Positions 1 to 10,039 are shown, numbered from the stretch's first letter. The stretch is DNA of 47,224 nucleotides from Rhodoplanes serenus (GCA_009720755.1 WNKV01000025.1:1-47224); one strand, 5' to 3'. A program made the numbers and translations. Notes: generated by a model not told the origin, from the letters alone.

Positions 1-115
<115 letters not shown>

Positions 116-173
116 CGGTCTCCACGGAGGCCCCCTCACCCGGCGTCCGCCTCGCCTGGCTCGGCGTCCGCCG

Positions 174-199
174 ACCTCTCCCCGCAGGCGGGGAGAGGT
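174..199. repeat. Palindromic intergenic repeat (12-bp arms)
   Basis: A perfect inverted repeat: the left arm ACCTCTCCCCGC (174-185) pairs with 188-199 across a 2-base AG spacer. With its flanks (cccctcaccc before, tgaa after) it resembles a palindromic intergenic element that is abundant in Bradyrhizobium/Rhodopseudomonas-type genomes, as I recall them. It lies 30 bp before ccmB, where the end of ccmA would normally be, so the ccm operon may be split here or the contig may start inside a repeat. It could act as a transcript-stabilising hairpin or terminator. Confidence 0.6.
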
Positions 200-228
200 G
201 AACAGGCCGCCCCGTCTGGAACCCCCGC

Positions 229-897
229 ATGACCGCGCTGCGCGCCCTCCTGCTTCGTGACCTGCGGATCGCGCTGCGCATCGGCGGCGGCGCCATGATG
301 GGCGTGCTGTTCTTCTTGACCGTTGTGACCCTGATGCCGTTCGCCATCGGGCCCGATCTTGCGCTCCTGCGCCGGATCGGCCCGGCGATCCTGTGGATCG
401 GGGCGCTGCTCGCCTCGCTGCTGGCGCTCGACCGCCTGTTCGCCGCCGACCACGACGACGGCTCGCTCGACCTGATCCTGATGGGGCGGGCTCCGATCGA
501 GCTGGCGGTGGCCGTGAAGGGCCTCGCTCACTGGCTCGCCACCGGCCTGCCGCTGGTGATTGCCGCGCCGGTGCTCGGCCTGTTTTTGAACCTGGAGCCG
601 GCCGCCATCGGGGCCGTCGCGCTGACGCTGCTGGCCGGCACCCCGGCGCTCACCTTCACCGGGCTGATCGGGGCGGCGCTCGCCACCGCGCTGCGCCGTG
701 GCGGGCTGCTGCTGCCGGTGCTGGTCCTGCCCCTGACGGTGCCGGTGCTGATCTTCGGGGTCGCCGCCTCCAATGCGGCGATCGTCGGGCCGGTGCCGTT
801 CGGCACCCCGTTCACGATCCTCTGCGCCCTCACCCTGGTCGGCCTGGTCACCGGGCCGGTGGCGGCCGGCGCCACGCTGCGCCACGGGATGGAGTGA
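229..897 (+). CDS. ccmB: Heme exporter protein CcmB
   Basis: Inner-membrane subunit of the CcmAB(C) ABC complex used in System I cytochrome c maturation, where the complex releases holo-CcmE. The 222-residue product has the usual family length. It shows a short basic N-terminus (ALLLRDLRIALR) and about six hydrophobic segments. The segment LLPVLVLPLTVPVLIFGVAA near residues 163-182 is typical of CcmB. ATG start at 229. It is followed 75 bp later by ccmC on the same strand, giving the order ccmB-C-D-G. The ATPase gene ccmA is not in the window and probably lies upstream of the contig edge. Confidence 0.93.
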   Translation: MTALRALLLRDLRIALRIGGGAMMGVLFFLTVVTLMPFAIGPDLALLRRIGPAILWIGALLASLLALDRLFAADHDDGSLDLILMGRAPIELAVAVKGLAHWLATGLPLVIAAPVLGLFLNLEPAAIGAVALTLLAGTPALTFTGLIGAALATALRRGGLLLPVLVLPLTVPVLIFGVAASNAAIVGPVPFGTPFTILCALTLVGLVTGPVAAGATLRHGME

Positions 898-972
898 GCG
901 GCCCGCGGCGGCTCGCCCCTCCGTAGAACTGACGCATTGCGCGCTCCGGACGTGCGGACTAAGAGACGAGCC

Positions 973-1707
973 ATGGCCTGGATCGATCTCGCCAACCCGA
1001 CCCGCTTCCTGCGCCTCGTCGACTGGGCGCTGCCCTGGCTGGCGGCGGCCGCCGTGCTGGCCTTCGCCTACGCGGTGGTCGGGGTGCTCGGCGCGCCCGA
1101 CGACTATCAGCAGGGCGCCACCGTCAAGATCATGTTCGTCCATGTGCCGTCGGCCTGGCTCGGCATGTTCTGCTGGGGCATGATGTCGGTCTCGGCGCTC
1201 GGCACCCTGGTGTTCCGCCACCCGCTCGCCGACGTCGCCGCCAAGGCGGCGGTACCGCTCGGCGCCTCCTTCACGTTTCTGTGCCTGGTCAGCGGCGCCC
1301 TGTGGGGCAAGCCGATGTGGGGCACCTACTGGGTGTGGGACGCGCGGCTGACCTCGGTGCTGGTGATGTTCGTGATGTATCTCGGCCTCCTGGCCCTGTG
1401 GCGGACCGTCGAGGACCCGATCCGGGCCGGCCGCGCCGCCGCGATCCTGACGCTCGTCGGCGCCCTCAACCTGCCGATCATCAAGTTCTCGGTCGACTGG
1501 TGGAACACCCTGCATCAGCCGGCCTCGGTGGTGCGCCTGGACGGCCCCACCATCCATCCGTCGATCCTGGTGCCGCTGCTCGCCATGACGATCGCCTTCA
1601 CGCTCCTGTTCGTCGCCCTCCACCTCGCGGCGATGCGCAACGAGGTGCTGCGCCGGCGGGTGCGGACGCTTCGCCTGCTGCAAGCCCAGACCGCCCGGGG
1701 AGCCTGA
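973..1707 (+). CDS. ccmC: Heme lyase/handling protein CcmC
   Basis: Membrane protein that presents heme to the chaperone CcmE on the periplasmic side during cytochrome c maturation. The 244-residue product has about six membrane segments. It carries the tryptophan-rich WWD motif (WGTYWVWD, residues 116-123) and the two conserved periplasmic heme-ligand histidines, in FVHVPSAW (H57) and NTLHQP (H181). I chose the ATG at 973, which follows a purine-rich gagacgag, because the product then begins MAWIDLANPTRF as in relatives. A TTG at 937 would add 12 residues without family support. It ends 4 bp before ccmD. Confidence 0.95.
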   Translation: MAWIDLANPTRFLRLVDWALPWLAAAAVLAFAYAVVGVLGAPDDYQQGATVKIMFVHVPSAWLGMFCWGMMSVSALGTLVFRHPLADVAAKAAVPLGASFTFLCLVSGALWGKPMWGTYWVWDARLTSVLVMFVMYLGLLALWRTVEDPIRAGRAAAILTLVGALNLPIIKFSVDWWNTLHQPASVVRLDGPTIHPSILVPLLAMTIAFTLLFVALHLAAMRNEVLRRRVRTLRLLQAQTARGA

Positions 1708-1711
1708 CGCC

Positions 1712-1933
1712 ATGGGTCTCGGCATCGCTCTCGGGCCGCACGCCGTGTTCATCGTCGCCGTCTATGCGCTGGCGTTCGCCGTGGTGATGATGCTGGTCGT
1801 GTGGGTGTGGATCGATCACCGGCGGCAGCGGCGGCTGCTGGCCGATCTGGAGGCACGCGGCGTGCGCCGCCGCTCCGCCGGGGTGGCGTCCTCCCCCGGT
1901 CCCGCCGATCCGATGAAGGAAAGCGCCGCATGA
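1712..1933 (+). CDS. ccmD: Heme exporter protein CcmD
   Basis: Small single-pass membrane protein that stabilises the CcmC-CcmE complex and helps release holo-CcmE. The 73-residue product has one strong membrane span (about residues 11-34, ending VWVWID) followed by a very basic cytoplasmic stretch (HRRQRRLLADLEARGVRRR). This is the standard CcmD plan, here with a longer tail than the minimal family members. Its stop overlaps the ccmG start as ATGA at 1930-1933, so translation is probably coupled. Confidence 0.9.
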   Translation: MGLGIALGPHAVFIVAVYALAFAVVMMLVVWVWIDHRRQRRLLADLEARGVRRRSAGVASSPGPADPMKESAA

Positions 1934-2523
1934 CCACGGTTTCGACCGAGCCGGCCCGTGGGCGCCGGCGCTGGATGCTGCTGCTGCCGCTGCTGGTCTT
2001 CCTCGGGATCGCCGGCCTGTTCCTCTACCGGCTCGGAGCGGGTGACCCGTCGGCGCTGCCCTCCGCCCTGATCGGCCGGCCGGCTCCGGCGACCGAGCTG
2101 CCCGGCATCGCCGGCCTCGAGCGCGACGGCAAGCCGGTGCCGGGGCTGACCGCCGCCGACTTCAAGGGCGCCGTCACGGTGTTCAACGTCTGGGCCTCGT
2201 GGTGCGTGCCGTGTCGCGAGGAGGCGCCGCTGCTGATGCGGCTCGCCGAGGACAAGCGCATCCGGATTCTCGGCCTCAACTACAAGGACGAGGCACGCAA
2301 CGCGCTCCAGTTCCTGGCCCGCTACGGCAATCCCTATGCGGCCACCGGGGCGGACCTGCGTGGCCGCGCCGGCATCGAGTGGGGCGTCTACGGTGTGCCC
2401 GAGACCTTCGTGATCGCCCGCGACGGCACCATCGCCTACAAGCTGGTCGGCCCGATCACCGAGCGCAATCTCGACAGCGTGCTCCGCCCCGAGATCGAGA
2501 AGGCGCTGGCCAAGGGATCGTAG
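1930..2523 (+). CDS. ccmG: Thiol:disulfide interchange protein CcmG/DsbE
   Basis: Membrane-anchored periplasmic thioredoxin that keeps the apocytochrome CXXCH cysteines reduced for heme attachment. The 197-residue product has an N-terminal signal anchor (about residues 15-34) and a thioredoxin domain with the active site WCVPC (C92, C95). The cis-proline loop is YGVPET (P156), and GVPETFVI is characteristic of CcmG. The ATG at 1930 overlaps the ccmD stop. A longer reading from a GTG at 1801 lies inside ccmD and is rejected. This is the last ccm gene here; the 261 bp that follow, before the tRNA, hold nothing recognisable. Confidence 0.96.
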   Translation: MTTVSTEPARGRRRWMLLLPLLVFLGIAGLFLYRLGAGDPSALPSALIGRPAPATELPGIAGLERDGKPVPGLTAADFKGAVTVFNVWASWCVPCREEAPLLMRLAEDKRIRILGLNYKDEARNALQFLARYGNPYAATGADLRGRAGIEWGVYGVPETFVIARDGTIAYKLVGPITERNLDSVLRPEIEKALAKGS

Positions 2524-2784
2524 GCGGGCATCGGCTGTGGCGGCGAGATGCCGGTCAGGCGCGATCCGGCGATCGGCGCGACACGGCGGCCTGAGCGGCA
2601 CCTCTCGGCCCGCATGATCTCGGCCCACACGGTCTCGCCCGGAGCGGAGCGATGGGCCTCGATGCGGGCGCGGCGAGGCTTCACGACGAGCCCCTTCCGG
2701 CGAGATTCAGAGACGCGAGAGCGAGAGCCGGCTTTGCGGTCCTGGATCACCGCGGCCGAATATCAGCACGGAGGCAGGCGGCGC

Positions 2785-2874
2785 TGGCGGAGAGGGAGGG
2801 ATTCGAACCCCCGATACGGTTACCCGTATGCCGCATTTCGAGTGCGGTGCATTCAACCACTCTGCCACCTCTCC
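2785..2874 (-). tRNA. tRNA-Ser (anticodon CGA), with encoded CCA
   Basis: Read on the minus strand, the acceptor stem GGAGAGG (2874-2868) pairs with CCTCTCC (2795-2789), followed by discriminator G and an encoded CCA (2787-2785). The anticodon loop CTCGAAA gives anticodon CGA (2840-2838), decoding UCG. The stem CCGCA/TGCGG closes it. The long variable arm (ATACGGGTAACCGTAT) and the T-loop GGTTCGAATCC identify a class II serine tRNA. Total length is 90 nt including CCA, which is normal for tRNA-Ser. Confidence 0.97.
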
Positions 2875-3119
2875 GCGGGGCCGAGTCCGGACGACGCAGC
2901 CGCCCGGCGGGACGGACTTCTACACGAACCGGCACCGCCGACACAAGGCCGCTGCGCACCTCTCCGCACGCGGATCTGCTCGCCCCATCCGGTTGGTAGG
3001 CGCCCCATCGGCCGGCAGACGAGTCGGCGGCCGCCGTCAGGGGAGACGCGCCGCAGGCACGGCGCGAGCGATCGGCACCCCGACGCCAGGGTTGTGGCTC
3101 CCTCGTCCCGGCACGTTCC

Positions 3120-3148
3120 TTGACAGAGCCGTGACGCATCGCCATAAC
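3120..3148 (+). promoter_or_regulatory. Predicted housekeeping promoter of rplU-rpmA
   Basis: A perfect -35 TTGACA (3120-3125), a 17-bp spacer and a -10 CATAAC (3143-3148). This places the transcript start near 3155 and leaves a leader of about 190 nt before rplU. It is the best-looking vegetative promoter in the window and suits ribosomal protein genes. Confidence 0.65.
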
Positions 3149-3159
3149 CGGCGGGCACG

Positions 3160-3320
3160 CGCGGGCTTTCGGCCCGCGTGTTTCGCTATGGCCGCGACCC
3201 CCTGCGGGTCGAGACGATCCCGAAGGCGGTCACGCCCGAAGGTGGTCACGATCGGGCGCAAGCCCGGCCGTCGCGGCCATTCAGAAACCCGACTGCAAGA
3301 AGCCGGCCCCTCCAGGCCGG
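3160..3320 (+). promoter_or_regulatory. Structured 5' leader of rplU (three stem-loops)
   Basis: Three inverted repeats lie in the predicted leader. The first is CGCGGGC/GCCCGCG with loop TTTCG (3160-3178). The second is CGACCC/GGGTCG (3195-3211). The third is CCGGCC/GGCCGG (3303-3320), ending about 10 nt before the Shine-Dalgarno. Many ribosomal protein operons are autoregulated through leader RNA, so this may be a regulatory leader. The pairings are seen in the sequence; the function is inferred. Confidence 0.4.
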
Positions 3321-3342
3321 GGACGAACACGAGGATAGAAAG

Positions 3343-3717
3343 ATGTTCGCAGTCATCAAGACCGGCGGCAAGCAGTACCGCGTCGTCGCCGACGACCTGC
3401 TCCAGGTCGACAAGGTCGCGGGCGAGCCCGGCGACGTCGTCACCTTCGGCGAGGTGCTGGTGGTGGGCGGCGACACGCCCCTGCTCGGCGTCCCGACGGT
3501 GGCCGGCGCCAGCGTGGCGGCCGAGGTGGTTCGCCAGGCGCGCGGCCCCAAGGTCATCGCCTTCAAGAAGCGTCGCCGCAAGAACTCGCGGCGCAAGCGC
3601 GGCCACCGGCAGGACTTCACGCTGGTGCGCATCACCGAGATTCTGACCGAGGGTCGTACGCCGTCGCGGACGGCGAAGCCGGCCGAGCCCGCCCCGGAGA
3701 CTCCGGCGGCCGAGTGA
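3343..3717 (+). CDS. rplU: 50S ribosomal protein L21
   Basis: Large-subunit ribosomal protein that contacts 23S rRNA and L20. The ATG at 3343 follows GAGGA (3331-3335). The product begins [14 protein letters not shown], the L21 signature. It carries the conserved basic loop [20 protein letters not shown] (about residues 71-90) and the pattern LVRITEI. At 124 residues it is slightly longer than the E. coli protein (103) because of an Ala/Pro/Glu-rich tail common in Alphaproteobacteria. rpmA follows 99 bp downstream in the usual order. Confidence 0.98.
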   Translation: MFAVIKTGGKQYRVVADDLLQVDKVAGEPGDVVTFGEVLVVGGDTPLLGVPTVAGASVAAEVVRQARGPKVIAFKKRRRKNSRRKRGHRQDFTLVRITEILTEGRTPSRTAKPAEPAPETPAAE

Positions 3718-3816
3718 GGCAGCACCGCGGCGCGAAGACTGAACTCTTGGTGACCGCCGCGGTGATGATTTGGTCACAAATCGAAGCTAGACCCTTCAGC
3801 GAAACGGATTCGAGCG

Positions 3817-4089
3817 ATGGCTCACAAGAAAGCAGGCGGCTCCTCGCGCAACGGCCGTGATTCGGCCGGTCAGCGCCTCGGCGTGAAGATGTTCGGCGGC
3901 GAGCGTTGCCGCGCCGGCAACATCATCGTGCGTCAGCGCGGCACCAAGTGGCACCCGGGCGAGAACGTCGGCCTCGGCAAGGACCACACCCTCTTCGCCC
4001 TCGTCGACGGCACGATCGCGTACCGTACGAAAGCGCAGGGCCGCACCTACGTGTCGGTGGTACCGGCGACGGAGGCCGCGGCCGAGTAG
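3817..4089 (+). CDS. rpmA: 50S ribosomal protein L27
   Basis: Large-subunit ribosomal protein whose N-terminus reaches the peptidyl-transferase centre. The 90-residue product begins [16 protein letters not shown] and has the conserved [20 protein letters not shown] block. There is no N-terminal extension needing Prp-type cleavage, as expected outside Firmicutes. It is co-oriented with rplU and is followed 137 bp later by an acetyltransferase gene, an arrangement I recall from related alphaproteobacteria. Confidence 0.98.
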   Translation: MAHKKAGGSSRNGRDSAGQRLGVKMFGGERCRAGNIIVRQRGTKWHPGENVGLGKDHTLFALVDGTIAYRTKAQGRTYVSVVPATEAAAE

Positions 4090-4226
4090 ACGGTGGATCA
4101 TTCGAGGTCCGCCGGCGCAGTCACCCCGGTGGACCCTCGACAGAATGGGTTCGTGCAAGGGGGAGACCGGGCGCCGGCTCCCCCTCGTCGTTTCTGGAAG
4201 CAGTTTCTGGAAGTAAGGAGCCCGCG

Positions 4227-4835
4227 ATGTCGATTCTCGAACGGCCCAGGGTCGATCCGACCGAGAGCTGTATCCACGTCCTCGAGACTGACCGCCTCGT
4301 TCTGCGAGCGCCGCGACTCGGGGACGCCAAAGCGATCGCGACGCTCGCCGACGACCGCCGTATTGCCGAGAACACGCTGCGGATTCCGCACCCCTACGGG
4401 CCCGGCGATGCCGCCGACTGGATCGCCGCGACCGCGGCCGGTGACGACGAGACCTTCGTGATCACCCTGCGCAACGGACTGCTGATCGGCGCCTGCGACC
4501 TGCGTCGGCGCGGCCCGGAGGGTTCGGAGATCGGCTACTGGCTGGGCGCCCCCTACTGGGGCAAGGGCTTCGCCACCGAGGCGGCGCGCGCCCTGGTCGA
4601 CCACGCCTTCGCGGACCCGGACTGCGACGCGCTCGTCGCCGGCGCCCGCATCAGCAACCCGGCGTCGCGGCGGGTGCTGGAGAAGTGCGGCTTCCAGTGG
4701 ACCGGCGTCGTGCTGCACCGCATCCGCGCCATCAGCTCGTCCGCCCCGTTCGACCGCTTCCGGCTCGATCGCGGCATCTGGACCGCCCTGAAGGACTGGG
4801 GCCGCACCGAGACGCGGGTGCGCTGCGTCGCCTGA
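4227..4835 (+). CDS. GNAT-family N-acetyltransferase (RimJ/RimL-like)
   Basis: Acetyl-CoA-dependent transferase of the RimJ/RimL branch, which often modifies protein N-termini; the substrate here cannot be read from sequence. The start begins with TDRLVLRAPRLGDA (residues 21-34). The acetyl-CoA loop is YWGKGFATEA (110-119), and the typical NPASRRVLEKCGF block is at 144-156. The ATG at 4227 has a strong TAAGGAG 6 bp upstream. A longer reading that runs back through rpmA is rejected. It sits between rpmA and obgE as in relatives; 202 residues is a normal length. Confidence 0.88.
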   Translation: MSILERPRVDPTESCIHVLETDRLVLRAPRLGDAKAIATLADDRRIAENTLRIPHPYGPGDAADWIAATAAGDDETFVITLRNGLLIGACDLRRRGPEGSEIGYWLGAPYWGKGFATEAARALVDHAFADPDCDALVAGARISNPASRRVLEKCGFQWTGVVLHRIRAISSSAPFDRFRLDRGIWTALKDWGRTETRVRCVA

Positions 4836-4910
4836 CCGCCGACCTCCGACCGCCGTTCCGGCCGGGCCTCTGCTCGGTCGGAAGGCGCCGGCGCCGGTGG
4901 CGGCGCTCGC

Positions 4911-4938
4911 TTGAAAATGGCTAGCTGCTGGCTATTTT
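4911..4938 (+). promoter_or_regulatory. Promoter overlapping an inverted-repeat operator of the toxin-antitoxin pair
   Basis: A 12-bp imperfect inverted repeat, AAAATGGCTAGC (4914-4925) against GCTGGCTATTTT (4927-4938), matches at 10 of 12 pairs around one central base. It overlaps TTGAAA (4911-4916) and TATTTT (4933-4938), 16 bp apart, a reasonable -35/-10 pair. Binding of the antitoxin or complex here would block RNA polymerase, the usual autoregulation of such modules. The -10 ends 6 bp before the antitoxin ATG, so the transcript may be leaderless. Confidence 0.6.
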
Positions 4939-4944
4939 AGAGCG

Positions 4945-5192
4945 ATGGGCACCCATAGCGTCGTCGAAGCCAAGAACCAGCTCTCCGACCTGATCGACCG
5001 CGCGCTACGCGGCGAGGAGGTGGTGATCACCCGTCACGGCCGTCCGGTGGCGCGGCTCGCCCCGATCGAGCCGGTGGTCGGGCCGGTCACCCCCGAGGCG
5101 CTCGACTGGCTGGCGGCCCATCGCGTCGGCGGTCACGAGCCCAGCGAAGATTCCGGCACCCTGCTGTCGCGGCTGCGCGACGAGGGGGAGCA

Positions 5193-5196
<4 letters not shown>
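4945..5196 (+). CDS. Type II antitoxin, Phd/YefM family
   Basis: DNA-binding antitoxin that neutralises the downstream PIN-domain toxin and represses its own promoter. The 83-residue product has the family N-terminus: SVVEAKNQLSDLIDRALRGE (residues 5-24), then EVVITRHGRPVARLAP (25-40). The C-terminal third (about 50-83), rich in Trp, Ser and Glu, would be the toxin-wrapping tail. It has no clear Shine-Dalgarno, in keeping with a leaderless message. Its stop codon overlaps the toxin start. Confidence 0.9.
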
Positions 5197-6681
<1,485 letters not shown>

Positions 6682-6702
6682 GCCGGTGCGTCGTCCGGCG
6701 CG

Positions 6703-7443
6703 TCAGCTCTCGGCAACGAGCTCGCGCAGGCGCTGCGCGTCGTGGGGCGCGGCGCCCTTCTGATCATTGTCGAAATAGACGTAGACGGTGCGCATCTGGT
6801 GGCGCCAGGTGCGGATGTGCCCGGCCCAGTCGCGCAAGGTCTCCTCCGGATAGCGATCGCGGTAGTCGCCCGCCGGCCCATGGCCGCGGACATAGACGTG
6901 GCGCGCCGTGATCACCCACGGGGTGCGGGCGTCGCGGTGGTCGGAGAAGCACAGCGCCACGTCGTGCTGCCGCAGCAGGTCGTAGACGGCGTCGTCGAAC
7001 CAGCTCTCGTCGCGCACCTCCAGCACATAGGGGCGGCCGGGAGCCAGGAGGCCGAGGAACTCCTGGAGACGGGCGAGATCGACGCCGAAGCGGGCGGGCA
7101 GCTGGAACAGCACCGGGCCGGCCTTGGGGCCGAGCTTGTCCAGCCGGGTCTGCATCAGCGCCAGGCTGTCGGCGGTGCGTGGCGACAGCCGCTTCCAATG
7201 AGTGATGAAGCGTGACGCCTTCCAGGCGAACAGGAAGTCCTCCGGGGTCTGGTCGTGCCACGCCGAGACGGCGCCGAGCGGCGGCGTGCGATAGAACGAG
7301 CCGTTGATCTCGGTGGAGTTGAAGCGCGTGCCGTACCAGGACAGCCATTTCCGCTTGGGCAGATCCGCGGGAAAGAACGAGCCCCGCCAGCCGTCATAGC
7401 TCCAACCCGACGTACCGATATGGACCTGCGACGAGACGGGCAC
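6703..7443 (-). CDS. DUF72 family protein
   Basis: DUF72 (YecE) proteins have a TIM-barrel-like fold and no firmly established activity. The product begins with the family hallmark [18 protein letters not shown] (residues 8-25) and continues with [23 protein letters not shown] and [12 protein letters not shown], all typical. I chose the GTG at 7443 because AAAGGAG (7459-7453) sits 9 bp upstream and the product then starts just before the conserved domain. A longer reading from 7866 overlaps proB and is rejected. Length is 246 residues. It faces obgE and is divergent from proB, breaking the usual obgE-proB adjacency. Confidence 0.9.
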   Translation of the reverse strand: MPVSSQVHIGTSGWSYDGWRGSFFPADLPKRKWLSWYGTRFNSTEINGSFYRTPPLGAVSAWHDQTPEDFLFAWKASRFITHWKRLSPRTADSLALMQTRLDKLGPKAGPVLFQLPARFGVDLARLQEFLGLLAPGRPYVLEVRDESWFDDAVYDLLRQHDVALCFSDHRDARTPWVITARHVYVRGHGPAGDYRDRYPEETLRDWAGHIRTWRHQMRTVYVYFDNDQKGAAPHDAQRLRELVAES

Positions 7444-7695
7444 GGGGCGACACTCCTTTGCGAGCTGGGGCGAGCCGGCCAAAAAATGCCGCTCCTCAGC
7501 AGTAAACCCCGGCGGCAGCACTCGGTTTCGGTCTGTGTCGGAGACCCTACAGAGGCACCGATGGCGACCCGGCGGGCGGCAGCCGCGCGCCCGGCTCGAT
7601 TGCCAAACCCCGCCCGGGTGTGGGACATGCAGGCCATGTCGTCCGTCGTCTCGCGTCATCGCCGCAGGTCCGCGTCCAGCCCGTCCGGTTCGGTC

Positions 7696-8856
7696 ATGTC
7701 CGGTTCTTCCTCGCTCAACCCGGCCACGCCGGGCCGCATTCCCTCCCTCGGCGATTTCGGCCGCATCGTCGTCAAGGTCGGCTCGTCGCTGCTGGTCGAT
7801 GCCGAAGCCGGCTGCGTCAAGGAGACCTGGCTGGCCTCGCTGGTCGACGATCTCGCCGACCTGCACCGCGACGGCCGCGACCTCCTGGTGGTCTCGTCAG
7901 GCGCCATCGCGCTCGGCCGCTCGCTGCTGCGGCTGCCCAAGGGGCCGCTGGCGCTGGAGGACAGCCAGGCGGCGGCCGCCATCGGGCAGATCGCGCTGGC
8001 CCGCATCTGGGCCGAGGCGCTCGGCCGCCACGGCATCACGGCCGGCCAGATCCTGGTGACGCTCGGCGACACCGAGGAGCGCCGCCGCTACCTCAATGCC
8101 CGCTCCACCATCGGCCGCCTGCTCGACTGGCGCGTCGTGCCGGTGATCAACGAGAACGACACCGTCGCCACCAACGAGATCCGCTACGGCGACAACGACC
8201 GCCTCGGCGCGCGCGTCGCCACCATGGCGAGCGCCGACCTCCTGGTGCTCTTGTCCGACATCGACGGGCTGTACACGGCTCCGCCCGGCGCCGATCCGAC
8301 CGCACGGCTGATCCCGGTGGTGGACTGCATCACCCCGGAGATCGAGGCGATGGCCGGCGATTCGGCCTCCGAGCTGTCCAAGGGCGGCATGCGGACCAAG
8401 ATCGAGGCCGGCAAGATCGCCACCACGGCCGGCACCCACATGGTGATCGCCTCGGGCCGCATCGATCACCCGCTGCGCGCCGTCGCCGAAGGCGGCCGTG
8501 CCACCTGGTTCATCGCCACCGACAACCCGGTGACGTCGCGCAAACGCTGGATCGCCGGCTCGCTGGAGCCGAAGGGAACGGTGGTGATCGATGCCGGCGC
8601 GGTGGCCGCGCTGCGCCGCGGCGGCAGCCTGCTGCCGGCCGGGGTGGTGCGCATCGAGGGCTCGTTCGCCCGTGGCGACGCCGTGCTGGTGCGCGGGCCG
8701 GACGGCTTCGAGGTCGGGCGCGGCCTGGTCGCCTACGACGCCGAGGATGCCGAGCGCCTGCGCGGCCACTCCACCGCGGACATCCCGGCGATCCTCGGCA
8801 CCCACGGCCGCACCGCGATCATCCACCGCGACGACCTGGTGCTCGGGCAGGGGTAG
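7696..8856 (+). CDS. proB: Glutamate 5-kinase
   Basis: Catalyses the ATP-dependent first step of proline synthesis, glutamate to glutamyl-5-phosphate. The 386-residue product has an amino-acid-kinase domain: [11 protein letters not shown] (24-34), [31 protein letters not shown] and [12 protein letters not shown]-terminal PUA domain (about 295-380) includes [11 protein letters not shown] and [15 protein letters not shown]. The ATG at 7696 was chosen as the nearest start before the kinase domain; it encodes a short Ser-rich lead. proA is not in the window. Confidence 0.96.
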   Translation: MSGSSSLNPATPGRIPSLGDFGRIVVKVGSSLLVDAEAGCVKETWLASLVDDLADLHRDGRDLLVVSSGAIALGRSLLRLPKGPLALEDSQAAAAIGQIALARIWAEALGRHGITAGQILVTLGDTEERRRYLNARSTIGRLLDWRVVPVINENDTVATNEIRYGDNDRLGARVATMASADLLVLLSDIDGLYTAPPGADPTARLIPVVDCITPEIEAMAGDSASELSKGGMRTKIEAGKIATTAGTHMVIASGRIDHPLRAVAEGGRATWFIATDNPVTSRKRWIAGSLEPKGTVVIDAGAVAALRRGGSLLPAGVVRIEGSFARGDAVLVRGPDGFEVGRGLVAYDAEDAERLRGHSTADIPAILGTHGRTAIIHRDDLVLGQG

Positions 8857-8926
8857 GGCGCGGGCGGCCCGAGCGAGCCGGCAGGGGCTGCCAAATCGGT
8901 AGAAGCGGTATCGCAGTGATTCGAGC

Positions 8927-8954
8927 CGTCTGCCGAGCCACCGCTCGGCAGACG
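8927..8954. terminator. Perfect 12-bp hairpin between convergent genes
   Basis: CGTCTGCCGAGC (8927-8938) and its exact complement (8943-8954) flank a CACC loop. It lies in the 148 bp between the converging proB and amidohydrolase genes. There is no T-tract on either strand, so intrinsic termination is uncertain; it may stabilise 3' ends instead. Confidence 0.45.
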
Positions 8955-9004
8955 ATCTCCGGCCTCACCGCGAATCCCCGCGCGTCGATCGGCGCGGACG
9001 CGCG

Positions 9005-9940
9005 CTAGAAGCGGTAGAGCCCAGCCGCGTTCTCGACGAAGATCTTGCGCCGCGTCGCGTCGTTTCCGGCCCATTCGGCGCTCAGATCCATCAGCAGCCC
9101 ATCGTCCGGCTTGCCGTGCTTGCCGGGCGACGGATGCGGCCAGTCGGAGGCCCAGAGGACGCGCTCGGGCGCGACGGCGAGGTAGGCCCTGGCGAGCACG
9201 GCCATGTCGGCATAGCCGGGCGGACCGACCGCCGTGTCCTGATAGATGCTCGACAGCTTGGTGTAGGCCCGGCCTCGCTGGAGCAGGTCGGCGATCACCT
9301 TGAAGGCCGGATGATCCTTGCCGCCGGGCTGCGGAATGCGGCCGAGATGGTCGAACACGGTGATCACCGGGAGGTTCTGGAAGAGCGCCGCATGCGCGGC
9401 GATGTCGGCACCGAGCATGTGCATCTGGATATGCCAGCCGAGATCCGCGATTCGCTTCGAGAGAGGCTCGATCATCTCGACGGTGGTGGCCCCGGTGTTG
9501 CGTCCGAGATTGAACCGGATGCCGCGCACGCCGGCCGCGTCCAGACGCTTCAGCTCCTCCTGGGTCACGGACGTGTCGACGACCGCGATGCCTCTCGCCG
9601 CGCCGCCCAGCCGGGACAGAGCATCGAGCATGCACGAGTTGTCGGTTCCATAGGTGGAGGGCTGGACGATGACGCTGCGCTCGATCCCGAGCCTCGCCCG
9701 TAGTTTCGCATAGTCCTCCAGCAAGGCATCCGGCGGGATCAGGCTGGCCTTGGGATCGGGGCGGTACTTGCTGTCGTAGATGTGAAAATGCGTGTCGCAG
9801 GTCAGCGGCGGCGCCTTGAACGTCGGGGTGGTCGGACCAGCGGTCCGCGCCTCCTCGGCCGACGCCGGCAGAGTGCCCGCCGACAATGCGGCTCCTCCCA
9901 CGATCAGCGCCACGATCTCTCGGCGGGTGGGTCCGGACAT
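9005..9940 (-). CDS. Tat-exported amidohydrolase, LigI / galactarolactone isomerase-like
   Basis: Member of the amidohydrolase superfamily branch (COG3618-like) that includes 2-pyrone-4,6-dicarboxylate lactonase and sugar-acid lactone hydrolases or isomerases. The 311-residue product has a twin-arginine signal (TRREIVALI then SAGTLPASA, residues 5-28), unusual for these normally cytoplasmic enzymes. The metal/active-site motif CDTHFHIYDSKY has H51 and H53; FDHLGR and LWASDWPHPS are typical of the branch. The ATG at 9940 has GGAGG 7 bp upstream. It lies 99 bp after a decarboxylating dehydrogenase gene on the same strand, so a periplasmic lactonase feeding the adjacent transporter is plausible. 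Confidence 0.8.
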   Translation of the reverse strand: MSGPTRREIVALIVGGAALSAGTLPASAEEARTAGPTTPTFKAPPLTCDTHFHIYDSKYRPDPKASLIPPDALLEDYAKLRARLGIERSVIVQPSTYGTDNSCMLDALSRLGGAARGIAVVDTSVTQEELKRLDAAGVRGIRFNLGRNTGATTVEMIEPLSKRIADLGWHIQMHMLGADIAAHAALFQNLPVITVFDHLGRIPQPGGKDHPAFKVIADLLQRGRAYTKLSSIYQDTAVGPPGYADMAVLARAYLAVAPERVLWASDWPHPSPGKHGKPDDGLLMDLSAEWAGNDATRRKIFVENAAGLYRF

Positions 9941-10039
9941 GGTCTCGCCTCCAGTTTGACGGTGCGTCCTCGTCCGGGAGAGAGCCGTGGTCCACACGCG
10001 GTTCGATGCCGGCGGGGAAGCCCGTGATCGATCAGAACG

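Larger units (their letters stand above)
2875..3342. other. 468-bp gene-free stretch: tRNA upstream region and rplU promoter/leader
   Basis: No ORF here shows coding character. The part next to 2875 must hold the promoter of the minus-strand tRNA-Ser. The part from 3120 to 3342 holds a good sigma-70-type promoter and a structured leader for rplU, listed separately. Confidence 0.6.

Noticed and set aside
937-972. TTG start for ccmC
   Set aside because: The 12 extra residues are not like CcmC N-termini; the ATG at 973 has a purine-rich ribosome site and the expected MAWIDLANPTRF start.
136-1752. 538-residue open frame antisense to ccmB-ccmC
   Set aside because: Rich in Arg, Gly, Gln, His and Pro with no family motif; it is the shadow of high-GC coding on the plus strand.
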